64,000 bases of DNA, from NCBI GenBank assembly GCA_963576735.1, contig CAUYWD010000280.1:1-64000 (forward strand), given 5' to 3'. Origin of the DNA: Bedellia somnulentella (lineage: Eukaryota; Arthropoda; Insecta; Lepidoptera; Bedelliidae). Within the stretch, counting starts at the first letter, position 1. Each line of letters starts with the position of its first letter. The position numbers and the translations under genes were made by a program. The notes beneath the pieces are model-generated. The model was not told where the DNA came from. It saw only the letters and a program-made list of their open reading frames with translations, and ran no database searches. Positions 40,906 to 52,106 of the stretch are shown here, piece by piece.

Positions 40906-43900
40906 GCCATCCGGTTTCTCCAAACAAATCTGAACCACTGTGCCTGCGCTCAGGATCTCTTCCTGCAGAGTATGGCGGAGTGGTCCATAAGGGTTGGCAT
41001 CGTCTCGGAGCCGTACTTCGTTCCGTCGGGGGATAAGTGGGTGTCGGACTTGGACAACTTGGCGGCCATCTGCATTTCGGGTGTTGCTGGCTTGTCTTTC
41101 AGCGATGTGACTCGAGGTCACGGATTTGTTGCGGCTTCGGTGGGCCAGGAAGTCATAATATCGATGTACTTCTCCCCGAACCGTCCGCTTGCTGACCTCG
41201 AGGTCTTGCTAGGTGAAATGGAGACAGTAGCTCTCCGTAGTCGCCCTCGTCGGGTGCTGATCGCCGGGGATTTTAATGCGAAGTCAGTCGCTTGGGGATC
41301 CCCGGCAGCTGATGCTAACGCATTCGGCGAGGCGGTTGTAGAATGGGCGACAGCGCTAGGTTTGTCCATCGCCAATAGGGGAACGACACCCACGTGTGTG
41401 CGTCGCAACGGGAGTTCAATCGTCGATCTGACTTTTGCTACTCCCGACCTCTGGGCCCTGATTAAGGGCTGGAGGGTAATCACGGATGTAGAGACACACT
41501 CGGATCATCGCTACATCCGTTTCGATGTCTCCACGGCCCGTCAGGCCGCCGCGTCACGCGGCCCGTCGACAAATGGGGGACCAAGATGGGCCCTCAGTAA
41601 ACTGGACAAAGAGCTCATGACCGAAGCTGCAATAGTCCAGTCATGGGCTGGAAGTCCAGGACGGGTCGCCGATTTGAGCGAGAGGGTGACGTGGTTTCGT
41701 GATGCCCTCACAGAGATCTGCGACGCATCGATGCCCCGTGCGGGCCCTGCGGCTCCGAGACGAAGGGTGTACTGGTGGAACGCTGACATCGCGCAGTTGC
41801 GCGTAGCGTGCATCGCGGCGAAGCGCCGGTACACCCGGCATAGAAGAGGGGCTCACCGGGATCAAGCCGAGGAGGACCGTCTCTACGACCGGCTTCGCGA
41901 GGCAAAGCGTGCCCTAAAAGACGCAGTATTTGGGGATAAAATTGCCTCTAGGAAGGAAATGCTGGAGTCACTTAACGACGATCCATGGGGGCGGCCGTAC
42001 AGGCTGGCGAGACAAAGACTTCGTCCCTGGGCGCCCCCCTTGACAAGTAGTCTCCAGCCAACGGTCGTGGAAAACGTGGTCGCGGCCCTGTTCCCGGTAG
42101 AGCGGAACATCCCGCCCCGGTTATGGGTGGATATTTAGAAGCTGCGGAGGCCGACGAGGTAGTGCCGGAGGTCACCGAGCCAGAGTTGGCGGTGGCAGTA
42201 AAGCGCCTCCAGGCGAAGAAAACGGCCCCGGGCTTAGATGGAATCCCGGGGCAGGCCTGGGTGGTGGCGCTGAAGCCCTTCCTTGCTGATAGGTTGTGTA
42301 ACCTGTTCTCCATGTGCCTGGAAAGAGGAGTGTTTCCTGAGCCTTGGAGAACAGGTAAATTGGTGTTGTTGCGCAAGGAGGGGCGCCCCGCCGACTCAAT
42401 TGAGCCATCGGCGTTCCGGCCTATCGTTCTGCTCGATGAGGTGGGAAAGCTTTTGGAGCGGATAGTGTCTTCCCGCATCGTCGGGCATTTGGAGGAGACT
42501 GGTCCGAACTTATCGGACCAGCAATTCGGCTTCCGCGGCTGCCGCTCAGCGATTGATGCGGTGCAATGCGTCCGCGATATAGCGGACGAGGCGGTCTCTC
42601 AGGGCGAGGTGGTGCTGGCAACCTCTTTGGACATAAAGAATGCCTTCAACACCTTGCCCTATTCGTGTATAAGGGAGGCACTCATATATCATCAGGTGCC
42701 TCCCTACCTGAGGGAAGTTCTCGAGTCGTACCTCTCGAACCGGCAAATTACATATCCGGGTCGGGAGGGGTGGTGCCGTCGCGAAGTTACTTGCGGTGTT
42801 CCGCAGGGGTCGGTATTGGGCCCGCTTCTGTGGAACATCGGGTACGATTGGGTCCTGCGCGGCGCCACGCTCTGGGGTGTTAAGGTTGTCTGTTACGCCG
42901 ATGACACCCTAGTTACGGCTCGGGGGAAAACGTTTCGAGAGGCCGCCATCCGGGCCACGGCTGGCGTGGCCCAAGTGGTGCACCGCATCAAGCTGTTGGG
43001 CTTAGAAGTGGCCCTAAATAAATCCGAGGCCATGTGGTTCCACGGGCCTCGGAACCGCCCGCCGGTGGACTCCGCCATTGTAGTGGGTGGGGTTAGGATT
43101 GCCGTCGAGACAACACTTCATTATTTGGGTCTCATTCTCGACGGCCGTTGGACCTTTCGCGCCCACTTCGAGCGCCTGGGGCCAAGATTGATAGTAGCAG
43201 CAGCGGCACTATGCAAGTTGTTGCCAAACCTGGGGGGCCCCAGGTCAGGATGCAGGCAGCTTTACATGGGAGTCGTGCGGTCGATGGCCATGTACGGCTC
43301 CCCAATCTGGGCGGACACCCTGGATGGGCCAAAAGCGGCGCTTCTACATGCGCCGCAAAGGCTCATGGCCACCAGGGTGTCGAGAGGCTATCGAACAGTC
43401 TCTCGTGAGGCTGCCTGCTTAATGGCGGGGTCTATGCCGTGGGACCTAGACGCGAAAGTCCTCGCGTCGACGTTCCACTGGCGGAAGGAACGGCGGGCTC
43501 AGGGTCACTGGCCCACGCAGAGGGAGACGGCTGCCTACCGCTTGGAGGTAGAGACGGCTGCCCGCGAGGCTTGGGCGCTAAGGCTTGCTGTGCCTAGCGC
43601 CGGGCATAGGACGGTGGAGGCAATTCTCCCCGTCTTCGAGCGGTGGTTGCAGCGGGGACACGGAGCTCTCAGCTTCCGGCTTACGCAGATACTGACAGGG
43701 CATGGCTGTTTTGGTAGGTACCTGTGGGGGCTGGGCAGGGAGCAGTCTGCCCGTTGCCATCACTGCGCGGTGTGTCCGGAGGACACGGCTCAGCACACCT
43801 TGGAGGTGTGCCCGGCTTGGTCTCGAGAGAGGGCGATTCTCCAAGCGGAGGTCGGCCCCGATTTGTCGCTAGGGGCCGTTGTGGCGGCCATGGTTGATAA

Positions 43901-44030
43901 CACTTCTGCGTGGGCTGCGGTGGCCTCCTTCTGCGAGACAGTCATGCTTGCAAAGGAGGCCGCCGAAAGAGAGAGGGAGGTTGCGGACCCGGGTCGTAGA
44001 AGGGTCCGCCGCCGTGGTACACGACGCTAG
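40903..44030 (+). pseudogene. SART ORF2, unit F (single-base frameshift)
   Basis: The first frame runs 40903-42138 (endonuclease complete: SEPYFVPSGDKW, GDFNAKS, SDHRYIRF). The second frame, entered near 42098, carries the reverse transcriptase (LDIKNAF, GVPQGSVLGPLLW, CYADDT) and the zinc motif. Total span is 3128 bp, one base less than the 3129 of D and E. The alignment shows GGT-AGAG where unit B has GGTCAGAG. This is the only ORF2 lesion found by eye. The break separates endonuclease from reverse transcriptase. Confidence 0.92.
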
Positions 44031-44335
44031 TACCGCGGCCAAGGGGGTCCTAAGGGACCATAAAACCCCACTAGTGTGGTTACGATTCCGCCTAGTGGGG
44101 TTTCAGAGGCAGGGGGTGCTCAGAGTGAGGGCTCTGGGTGCCCATCAACACCTGTCTCGAGATGGTCGGGGACTCAGGGTGGCCTGTGTCTCCGAACCGG
44201 AAGAAGGCATAAAGGAGGGGCTTTGACTTACCCCTCCCGAGAAGTACGCATAAAGGCGTGGTGCGCGGGACCAACGGTAGACTTCCTAGGGTGCTTCCCG
44301 TTGGTCCCGCCCAAATGCACCTGAGATGGCCACCC

Positions 44336-44413
44336 GTGGGGTTTTAGTCAGTAGAAGTCTGACATATCCCCGTCGCACCCTCATGCGGCGGGGAATCCAT
44401 GAGGATTTCCCAC
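44336..44413 (+). promoter_or_regulatory. SART 3' UTR terminal structure, unit F
   Basis: Same stems as in D and E; the last strand is CCCAC (one C fewer). Confidence 0.62.
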
Positions 44414-44430
44414 GTAAAAAAAAAAAAAAA

Positions 44431-44459
44431 GGTTAGGTTAGGTTAGGTTAGGTTAGGTT
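44431..44459 (+). repeat. Telomeric repeat spacer F/G
   Basis: 29 bp, (GGTTA)5 + GGTT, perfect. Confidence 0.97.
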
Positions 44460-44468
44460 CCCCCACAC

Positions 44469-44548
44469 TCCCCACACGGTGCAGCCTTGTCGTGGCGTGG
44501 GGGCTCAGTAGCCCCGGACTAGCCACCCGGGGTGAAGCTAATGCACCG
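44469..44548 (+). ncRNA. HDV-like ribozyme fold, unit G
   Basis: P1 TCCCCAC/GTGGGGG, P2 CGGTGC/GCACCG fully paired, P3 GCC/GGC, P4 CCCCGG...CCGGGG, J4/2 GAAGCTAAT. Nine extra bases CCCCCACAC (44460-44468) precede the fold. Confidence 0.7.
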
Positions 44549-44675
44549 AGGTGGCGTCGCTCCCAGTATCCCTCTTATTAGGAGAGGGGACAGGAGAAGC
44601 GACGCAGATCGTAACCCCAGCAACAGTTGTAGCTGCTGTTGCTGGGACCGAGGGCCTTGCCGTCACCGGCAGGTC

Positions 44676-44936
44676 GCGAGGAGTCAACCTCTATAAAAAA
44701 TCGGAGGAGAAAACCTCGTTAAAAATCATGGGGTGGGTTGCTCCCGTTTTCCTTTCGAGGTGTAGAGAGGGAACGGGAGCAAGAGGGGAACTCGTAACCC
44801 TGGCAGTATTGCACTACCAGGGCCAAGGGTCTTGCCGTAGTGTAGGCTTGACCGCGAGGAGTAAACCTCTATAAAAAATCGGAAGAGGAGTAAACCTTCC
44901 GCAAAAATCCGAGGACAAAACCTCGTTAAAAAATCC
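44676..44936 (+). repeat. GAGG...CCTC stem modules, unit G
   Basis: Five modules: GAGGAGTCAACCTCTATAAA (44678), GAGGAGAAAACCTCGTTAAA (44704), GAGGAGTAAACCTCTATAAA (about 44857), a GGAAGAGGAGTAAACCTTCC variant (44881) and GAGGACAAAACCTCGTTAAA (44910). Different loop bases with the same GAGG/CCTC arms suggest selection on the stem. Confidence 0.7.
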
Positions 44937-45174
44937 GTGAGGTGGTGGGCTGCGACCGGAGGGTTGCAGTCTGCTACTCCGCAAGGAGAACCTCGAGGGG
45001 GCGGGCGTTTGGAACGTGTGGCCCAAGCGTCTGCGGTGCTGAGGAAGCACAAGGGGGAGTGGGGGACTTCAAGTCCCCCGAGATGGACGCCGAGAGGCGT
45101 GGTGCGCGGGATTGGAGGTAGACTGCCACGGGCGTTCCCACCAATCCCGCATCAAAGCACCGAAGAAGGCCACC

Positions 45175-45253
45175 GTGGGGTTTTAGTCGGTAAGAGTCCG
45201 ACATACCTTCGTCACCCCGCCGGGTGACGTCGGATCCATGAGGATTTCCCCAC
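45175..45253 (+). promoter_or_regulatory. SART 3' UTR terminal structure, unit G
   Basis: GTGGGG...CCCCAC closing stem; GTCGG...CCGAC hairpin (a paired change from GTCAG...CTGAC in full-length units); CGTCACCC/GGGTGACG second hairpin. Confidence 0.7.
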
Positions 45254-45272
45254 GACAAAAAAAAAAAAAAAA

Positions 45273-45276
45273 GGTT
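45273..45276 (+). repeat. Minimal telomeric spacer G/E
   Basis: Only GGTT separates the poly(A) of G from the first base of E. Confidence 0.9.
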
Positions 45277-45285
45277 CCCCCACAC

Positions 45286-45366
45286 CCCCCACACGGTACA
45301 GCCTTGTCGTGGCGTGGGGGCTCAGTAGCCTCGGGCAATCCAGTCCGGGGTGAAGCTAATGTACCG
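45286..45366 (+). ncRNA. HDV-like ribozyme fold, unit E
   Basis: P1 CCCCCAC/GTGGGGG, P2 CGGTAC/GTACCG (A-T pair where others have G-U), P3, P4 and J4/2 GAAGCTAAT as in the other copies. Preceded by an extra CCCCCACAC (45277-45285). Confidence 0.75.
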
Positions 45367-45496
45367 AGAGTCCGTGTTCAGACTTAACGCCTGAACAAAA
45401 TATTACGCAAGAATACCATCAAGAAAACAATTGCCGTCACCCAAACGTCAGGCGCTTAAAGATACTATATACAAATCTGTCTACTCATGTCACTTT

Positions 45497-46071
45497 TGTT
45501 AGACTTCAGGATGTTATAATAAAACTTCTAGTCTTCCAGTGAACTCTGTATATTTCTTATGTACAAACTATTCACGATAACCTCAAATACAAATTGTTCA
45601 CACTTCAAAAGCCAGAAACCGAATGACGTCAGTTGGTGTAGTCAGGGTATTTATACACACGTGTAAACAACTTTCCCCTTCTACACAAAAACACTTTATT
45701 TTAACTAATTTATCTAATTTACTAAATTTAAAGCATTATAGTGTTATGGAAATTCATTAAATAAATAGAAATGATTTTACAAAACATAATACCAAGATAT
45801 AATCATTGAATATAACTTTATATATAATATAGACACTGAATATTTGCAATGATAACAAATCCATTTCAATTAATCAAACTAATGTCTTTTAACTATGAAT
45901 AATCATAATATTAATAATTAATATTTATTAAATTATAAATGATTTGAGAAAACAGTAATACTTAAAAATAAATATTAACATATAAGTTTACCCTCAAATA
46001 ATTGATGGCACATATTACAAAAACACAATTTCAACAACATCTGCTGACCAAAATATAATTAGAACCTTACA
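45497..46071 (-). repeat. Copia (minus) 3' LTR
   Basis: 575 bp, AT-rich, TG...CA ends; contains TATTTATACACACG-type promoter-like sequence. Confidence 0.9.
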
Positions 46072-46277
46072 TTCGTCCATCCTGACGACGTGTATGACCC
46101 CATACACGACATCAAGTGATAACCTTACATTCGGTCTGACATGCCTATATACAGTTACTAATCTCGAGCCTATTGAATGATGATTGAATATGAAATAATC
46201 ATACATAATAATGTGATAACAACGTTCTCAAGCTTTACGATACACATACTCCATAACTTATTTATAATTACTGATCT

Positions 46278-47040
46278 CTAACATTTCGAGGTACATAATA
46301 TCAGATAGTAAATCAACATTCTCGAACGTTTCGAGGTACATAATATCAGATAATAAATCAACATTCTCGAACATTTCGAGGTACATAATATCAGATAGTA
46401 AATCAACATTCTCGAACATTTCGAGGTACATAATATCAGATAGTAAATCAAAATTCTCGAACATTTCGAGGTACATAACATCAGGTAGTAAATCAACATT
46501 CTCGAACATTTCGAGGTACATAATATCAGGTAGTAAATCAAAATTCTCGAACATTTCGAGGTACATAATATCAGATAGTAAATCAAAATTCTCGAACATT
46601 TCGAGGTACATAATATCAGATAGTAAATCAACATTCTCGAACATTTCGAGGTACATAATATCAGATAGTAAATCAAAATTCTCGAACATTTCGAGGTACA
46701 TAATATCAGATAGTAAATCAACATTCTCGAACATTTCGAGGTACATAATATCAGATAGTAAATCAAAATTCTCGAACATTTCGAGGTACATAATATCAGG
46801 TAGTAAATCAAAATTCTCGAACATTTCGAGGTACATAATATCAGATAGTAAATCAAAATTCTCGAACATTTCGAGGTACATAACATCAGGTAGTAAATCA
46901 ACATTCTCGAACATTTCGAGGTACATAATATCAGGTAGTAAATCAAAATTCTCGAACATTTCGAGGTACATAATATCAGATAGTAAATCAACATTCTCGA
47001 ACATTTCGAGGTACATAATATCAGATAGTAAATCAACATC
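46278..47040 (-). repeat. 45-bp tandem repeat in the Copia 3' region
   Basis: About 17 units of 45 bp containing GAACATTTCGAGGTACATAA, differing at a few positions (GATAGTAAATC or GGTAGTAAATC; AACATT or AAAATT). As 45 is a multiple of 3, two minus-strand frames stay open over 250 codons (units MYLEMFENVDLLSDI and CTSKCSRMLIYYLIL). A block of three variant units occurs twice, nine units apart, so repeats spread as blocks. Coding is unlikely. Confidence 0.9.
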
Positions 47041-47176
47041 AATCTTAAACCTAACATCTAATTCAATTCACGTGATAATACATATATAGACGTAATAAAT
47101 AAAAGCGCATTTTTTTTTTTTTTAAATAGTAAATTAATTTCGAAACAAAGATTTTACTAGCATAATATAAAAGACA

Positions 47177-47425
47177 TCAATTATCCGAAACATCAGAGCT
47201 ATTGCCATCGCTTGCATCACTACTGGTCTCATCAGGTTCATCATCGTTAACGCTAAGAGCAGCTATGTGTATCCATGGCTGCATTCGTGAAACGGCAACA
47301 GTGGTTTTGCGCTTATTTTTCATGCCCTCTGATGAAAATGGGTGCAGGTTTAGAGCGGCAAGTAAGAGACGACCTTCGGTTATTAAAGTTATAATTAGAA
47401 TAAATGACAAGACAAGAATGAACAT
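47177..47425 (-). CDS. Small ORF of unknown function in the Copia 3' region
   Basis: 82 residues starting MFILVLSFILIITLITEG, which looks like a signal peptide or membrane anchor, and ending in an acidic Asp/Ser-rich tail (DETSSDASDGNSSDVSDN). It lies between pol and the tandem repeat on the same strand as pol. No family is recognised. It could be a captured host fragment or a chance frame; nothing shows that it is expressed. Confidence 0.25.
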   Translation of the reverse strand: MFILVLSFILIITLITEGRLLLAALNLHPFSSEGMKNKRKTTVAVSRMQPWIHIAALSVNDDEPDETSSDASDGNSSDVSDN

Positions 47426-47645
47426 TGATTGATGATTGGCTTTGAGTGAACATCGTTTGAATGAAGGAATGATTGAATGAATTGGATATTTGTAAATATA
47501 TGTATACTGTTATACGTATATTCCAACAGTCCCCCTCAAATATTCAAGTATTTACACAATTAGAACTGAAAGTAATTCTATAATTAATTCAATGTTTCAT
47601 TTGACAATAAGATCACTTTTATTATTTTAAGATTAACTACTTACT

Positions 47646-50600
47646 TTAATTACTATTATAAAAATCATATCTAATTTCACAATTTAAATTAATTTCAATA
47701 AACTTTGGAGTATGTACCATTTTCGTGAAGATATCGGCCAGTTGATTTCCTGTGGAAATATATTCTAGCTTTATTACTTTGTTAGTAATTTGTTCACGAG
47801 TAAAGTGGTACTTAACATCGATATGCTTCGACCTTATGTGATTGGTCGGATTATTAGCTATACTAATACAGCTATTATTATCCTCAAATATAATAATTGG
47901 CAATTTTACTGAAATCAAAATACTATTTAACAAAGATTTTATATTCAGCTTCCGTTGAGGAAGCAGCGACAGTGTTTTGCTTTCGTGTATTCCACGATAT
48001 TGTACAATTATCGAACAATTTAAAAACATGTCCAGTTGTACTCTTTCTGTCAGTTATGTCGCCTCCCCAATCAGAATCTGCATAACCAACAACCAGCTGT
48101 TTATAGTTACATTTTACATAGGTAAACTTTAAATCAACAGTGCCTTTTATGTACCTCAATAGATGTTTTAAGCAATTCCATAACTCCTCATTATTTTTAC
48201 TTTGATATCGACTTAGAATACCTATTGCTGCACAAATGTCTGGCCGCGTACATAGCATCGCATACATAAGACACCCTATGACATTTTTACAAGGTGCATC
48301 ATAATGTGCATCTGAACTTAAAACTACATGATCTAACTTTGATGGAAATGGTGATTTTGATGGATTACAATCACTCATGGAATACTTGCTCAAAACACTT
48401 TTTAGGTATAAAGATTGATCCAAAGTTAACATACATTCAGTTCGTTGTATCTTAATGCCCAAAAATAGTTTCACTTCATTTAAATCTGTCATACAGAATT
48501 CTTGCATTAAACGTTTTTTTTTTTTTATATAAATCCATATTTTGTTCACTTTTTGTACAAATTAACAGATCATCTACATAAAGAACAATGTATACATTTT
48601 CATTCATACTATTTTTATTTAAAATATATAAACAAGGATCGACCTGTGAATGCTCAAAACCGATAGCCTTAAGAGTATGATCGAAACGTTCAAACCAACA
48701 CCGAGAAGATTGTTTCAAACCGTACAATGTCTTATTTAATTTACAAACTTGATTAGGACTCGCTGAAACGCCCTTTGGCACTTCCATATAGATGTCCTCT
48801 TTAAGGATTCCATTTAAAAACGCGGTTTTTACATCCATATGATGGGATGTAAGTCAAACTGATTTGCAAGTGCTAAAATGAATCGAAAGGTTGTAATACG
48901 TGCTACTGGAGCGAACGTTTCGTCATAGTCCTGTAAGTATTGTTGTGTGAAGCCACGGGCGACTAGTCGCGCTTTATACCGTGTAGGCTCACCCAACTCA
49001 TATTTTTAATTGTAAAAACCCATTTAGAACTAATAATATTGATATTGTGAGGTCTTTCTACAAGACTCCATGTATTATTACTATTAATAGACTATATTTC
49101 ATTTTCTATTGCTTTTAACCATTTACTAGTATCATCTCTATTAAAAATATCGTCATAATCATTAGGTAACATTAGATTTGCTGTAAGTGATAGATAAGAG
49201 CCAGGATCATCTAATTGTTTATAATCAATTGTGGGCAAATTTTGAATTCTTTCACTACGTCTCAGTTTGCTAGATGAAGGTCCAGCTTCCGAGCTCATGA
49301 GGGGACTACCGTGTTTGTTGCCTATTAACTTTGCCGATTCACTATCGGGTTTATTAATTTCGGCGGGAATTTCAACTCGCACCAAATTGTTGACAGGTCT
49401 AGAGGATTCGAAATTCAACTAGTCAAATACAACATCCCTTGCAATTAGGAACTGATAATTTTCTACATTTATTAATTTATAACCATTTCTGTCGTAACCG
49501 ACTAGTATGGCTTTAAAAGACTTTTCATCAAACTTCGACCCCTTTGTTTTATCATGAACATATGCAGTAGAACCGAATATTTTTAAATGATTAATCTTCG
49601 GTGTTTTATTATGCCACATTTCGTATGGTGTTTTATTATTAGGAAGCGCTTTTGTGGGCAGTCTATTTGTTATATATGTAGATGTTAATATAGCTTCACC
49701 CCAATATGACTTATCTAACTTCGCACTTGTAACCAATGTTCGCGCCATTTCGGTTAACGTACGATTCATGCGCTCTGCGACACCATTTTGCTGTGGCGTG
49801 TATGGTACAGTTAAATGATAAGTTATCCCCTTGCAAACACAGTAATTTTTGAACTCATTAGACAGATATTCTCGCCCATTATCACAATACAAATTAGTCA
49901 CTTTGAAGTTAAATAGATTCTCACTCTTAGCTACAAAATCTTGAAAACATTTAAGTACCTCTAACCTAGCATACATTAAATATGTAACAGTATAATGCGT
50001 AAAATCGTCAATAAAAGTTACAAAATAATTTTTATCGTCTATAGTAGTAGGCTTAATGGGGCCGCATACATCAGAGTGGATAATAAACAATGGTCGGTTA
50101 TTATTAGTCTTATCTTTACTTTCAGAAAAAGGTAATCGAGCCGAGTATGCAAGGCTCACATAACTCGTCCGTAGGTATTACAATATTATCAATAATTTTA
50201 CAGTCGCGTTCATCAACTACATTTTTTAAAATATTAAATTTTTGTTTATTTAAATGGCCAAGTCGACCATGCCACAATTTATATTCTTTTAAACTATCTT
50301 GTTGATTTTCAGAAGCTATATTTAAATTACACTGAGATTTATTAATTGGAAAAGTAATACTAAATAAGTTATTTATATTCTTCCCAGTCATATAACATTT
50401 ATTTTCTTTGCTAAATATTTGAACGCAATTATTACCAAAAATAACCGACATACCAGTCTGCTGTATGCGATTTACCGATAATAAATTATACCTTACCTCT
50501 GGTGAATACAAAACATCATCGATTGAACCAAAAATTCCTAAATTTGTTGTCACCTCTATTCTCCCTTTACCGAACGCAAGTATCGAAGCTCCATTCTTAG

Positions 50601-50928
50601 CAACACCGATCTTTATGGGTGTAGGTAGTTGCATGTAGGAAGTAAACACATCCTTAACATTCACAATGTGATCTGTCGCTCCAGAATTTGTTCGTCGTGC
50701 GCTGCGCACTCGGTCATGTCGCTCACGTAACACCGCCAACTCCTTCTCTCGAACCAGTTCCCTGGCGCGGTCGAGCTCTTGCTCGACCACTGACAGCACT
50801 CGCTGGCTACGGCTCCGGGAGCGTCGCTCAGGGCTTCTACTGCGCGATGCATGGGCAACTCGGGATCTATGCCGAGTGCGGCTCCTAGAAGGAGTCTCCA
50901 AGCGTCGCTGTTCATTCTCTCCTTCCAT
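47646..50928 (-). pseudogene. Copia Gag-Pol, minus strand, broken
   Basis: Read from 50928 downward. A short Arg/Ser-rich and coiled N-terminus (MEGENEQRRLETPSRSRTR) leads directly into protease SGATDHI (about 50690), so most of Gag (capsid, knuckle) is missing. Then come pre-integrase LWHGRLGHLNKQKF (about 50265), a frameshift near 50150, and integrase HSDVCGPIKP, DDFTHY and GVAERMNRTL down to a TAG near 49418. After about 250 bp of disrupted sequence the reverse transcriptase follows: [10 protein letters not shown] (48838), LYVDDLLI (about 48575), with a frameshift at a T-run near 48525. RNase H is YADSDWGGD, STEAEYK, then SKHIDVKYHF and a stop at 47646. It cannot make its own enzymes. Confidence 0.9.
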
Positions 50929-50970
50929 TGTCCTGAAACTTACAGTAAAGTTATAAAACCATAAATTCAA

Positions 50971-52106
50971 TGAACTATGAAATCATGTTAACCCATAGAG
51001 AAATTAGAGTAGAGCCATCCACTTTCGGTCAAAATTTCCCTTATTACCTGCCCCAATAACAAAGCAGAACTACAACTCTGAACAGTGAAAGAAGCAATAA
51101 AATGAAAACACAAATTTGGCTTAAAAAACATGGATCAGAATAATTTAGGAACTATAATGTGCATTATTCAATAAACTCCCGTACTAACAATAACACCATG
51201 GATACATATTCACTTTATTTATATGTATCAATAGTAGTATCTAATTAGTATATATTGTAGTACTACTAGTAATTAATATTTATTCTTGAATAAGCCACCT
51301 TTCAACCTTGGTAAATACGTTAGAATTACACTCTATATTAAGACTACTCACGATACAGGCCTAGCCTAGTGCGAGGGTCACTGACACCCTCATACATCAC
51401 CAATATTATTGTTTGTTTAACACCAATTGTAAACGTTCAAATAATCAATCAATATTTATTTTTAATCTGCACGGTGTCCATAAAAAGAAAATCCTGTCAA
51501 GCAAGTGAAAGGTCTTCTACTGAATTTAGCTAATTTTTAGATCATTGAGTTATATTTAATCTAGGAAATAACATTCCTATCTTTTCCATTTAATAAGAGA
51601 CCCCGTTGATATGTTTTTATTATTAATAACATGCAAATATAAACCATATGTATCATTAATTCATTATAGTAGAAATTCCACCAATTAGGAATACTATTTT
51701 ATTAAAGTTTATCACGTTATTATTATTTTATTGGTTTCAACATTATCTAATAAAATCCATACATATATTTTACGTGGTCACTATAAAGTGAAATGCGAAT
51801 ATTAAAATTTAGAATATTTCAATAATATATATAAATAGGTGTTTCCGTTGATCTGAACCAATACCACTGGAGAGCAGCCCCAACCGGATACAAGTTCTGT
51901 TCCGCCAAAGACTCAAATCCTAATTAGAACGATAAGGGGTAGCTATTGCCACAAACTGAACCTATCGGTTTAACATTCAATGAAACACTTGAATATCTAT
52001 GTTGTTTTAATTACCCCATAGTACAGTAATAAATTAAAAGAAATAAAATGAATTACATCACCTTTTACAACGCTTGTAGACGTAGAATTTTCTTCCACTT
52101 CTGAGA
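50971..52106 (-). other. Copia (minus) leader, non-coding
   Basis: 1.1 kb between the 5' LTR and the gag start, AT-rich with no ORF. Its length and the tiny Gag suggest that a capsid region was lost or replaced here. Confidence 0.55.

Larger units (their letters stand above)
38393..44430 (+). mobile_element. SART unit F: full-length, one frameshift
   Basis: Complete 6.0-kb element between telomeric repeats. The 5' UTR is shorter than in B, D and E (357 bp): the segment with the GAGG...CCTC module is missing. ORF1 is a divergent 717-residue type; ORF2 is close to the others. Confidence 0.94.
44460..45272 (+). mobile_element. SART-N unit G: short non-coding SART derivative
   Basis: 813 bp, related to unit A: 5' ribozyme tip, non-coding module-rich middle, SART-type 3' end and poly(A), between telomeric repeat and GGTT. 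It differs from A by an extra segment of about 150 bp (44549-44720) and by a different block before the 3' tip (45085-45160) that resembles the 3' UTR of D, E and F. A 107-codon frame at 44551 has no ORF1/ORF2 homology and is considered fortuitous. Confidence 0.85.

Noticed and set aside
44551..44874. A 107-codon ORF in unit G
   Set aside because: It overlaps the stem modules and has no counterpart frame in unit A; judged fortuitous.
46278..47040. A CRISPR-like or centromeric satellite array
   Set aside because: There are no unique spacers, and the array is embedded between pol and LTR of one retrotransposon in an animal genome.
46278..47057. Two long minus-strand ORFs (252 and 259 codons) of repeated peptides
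   Set aside because: They exist only because the 45-bp repeat is divisible by three; both frames being open argues against coding.
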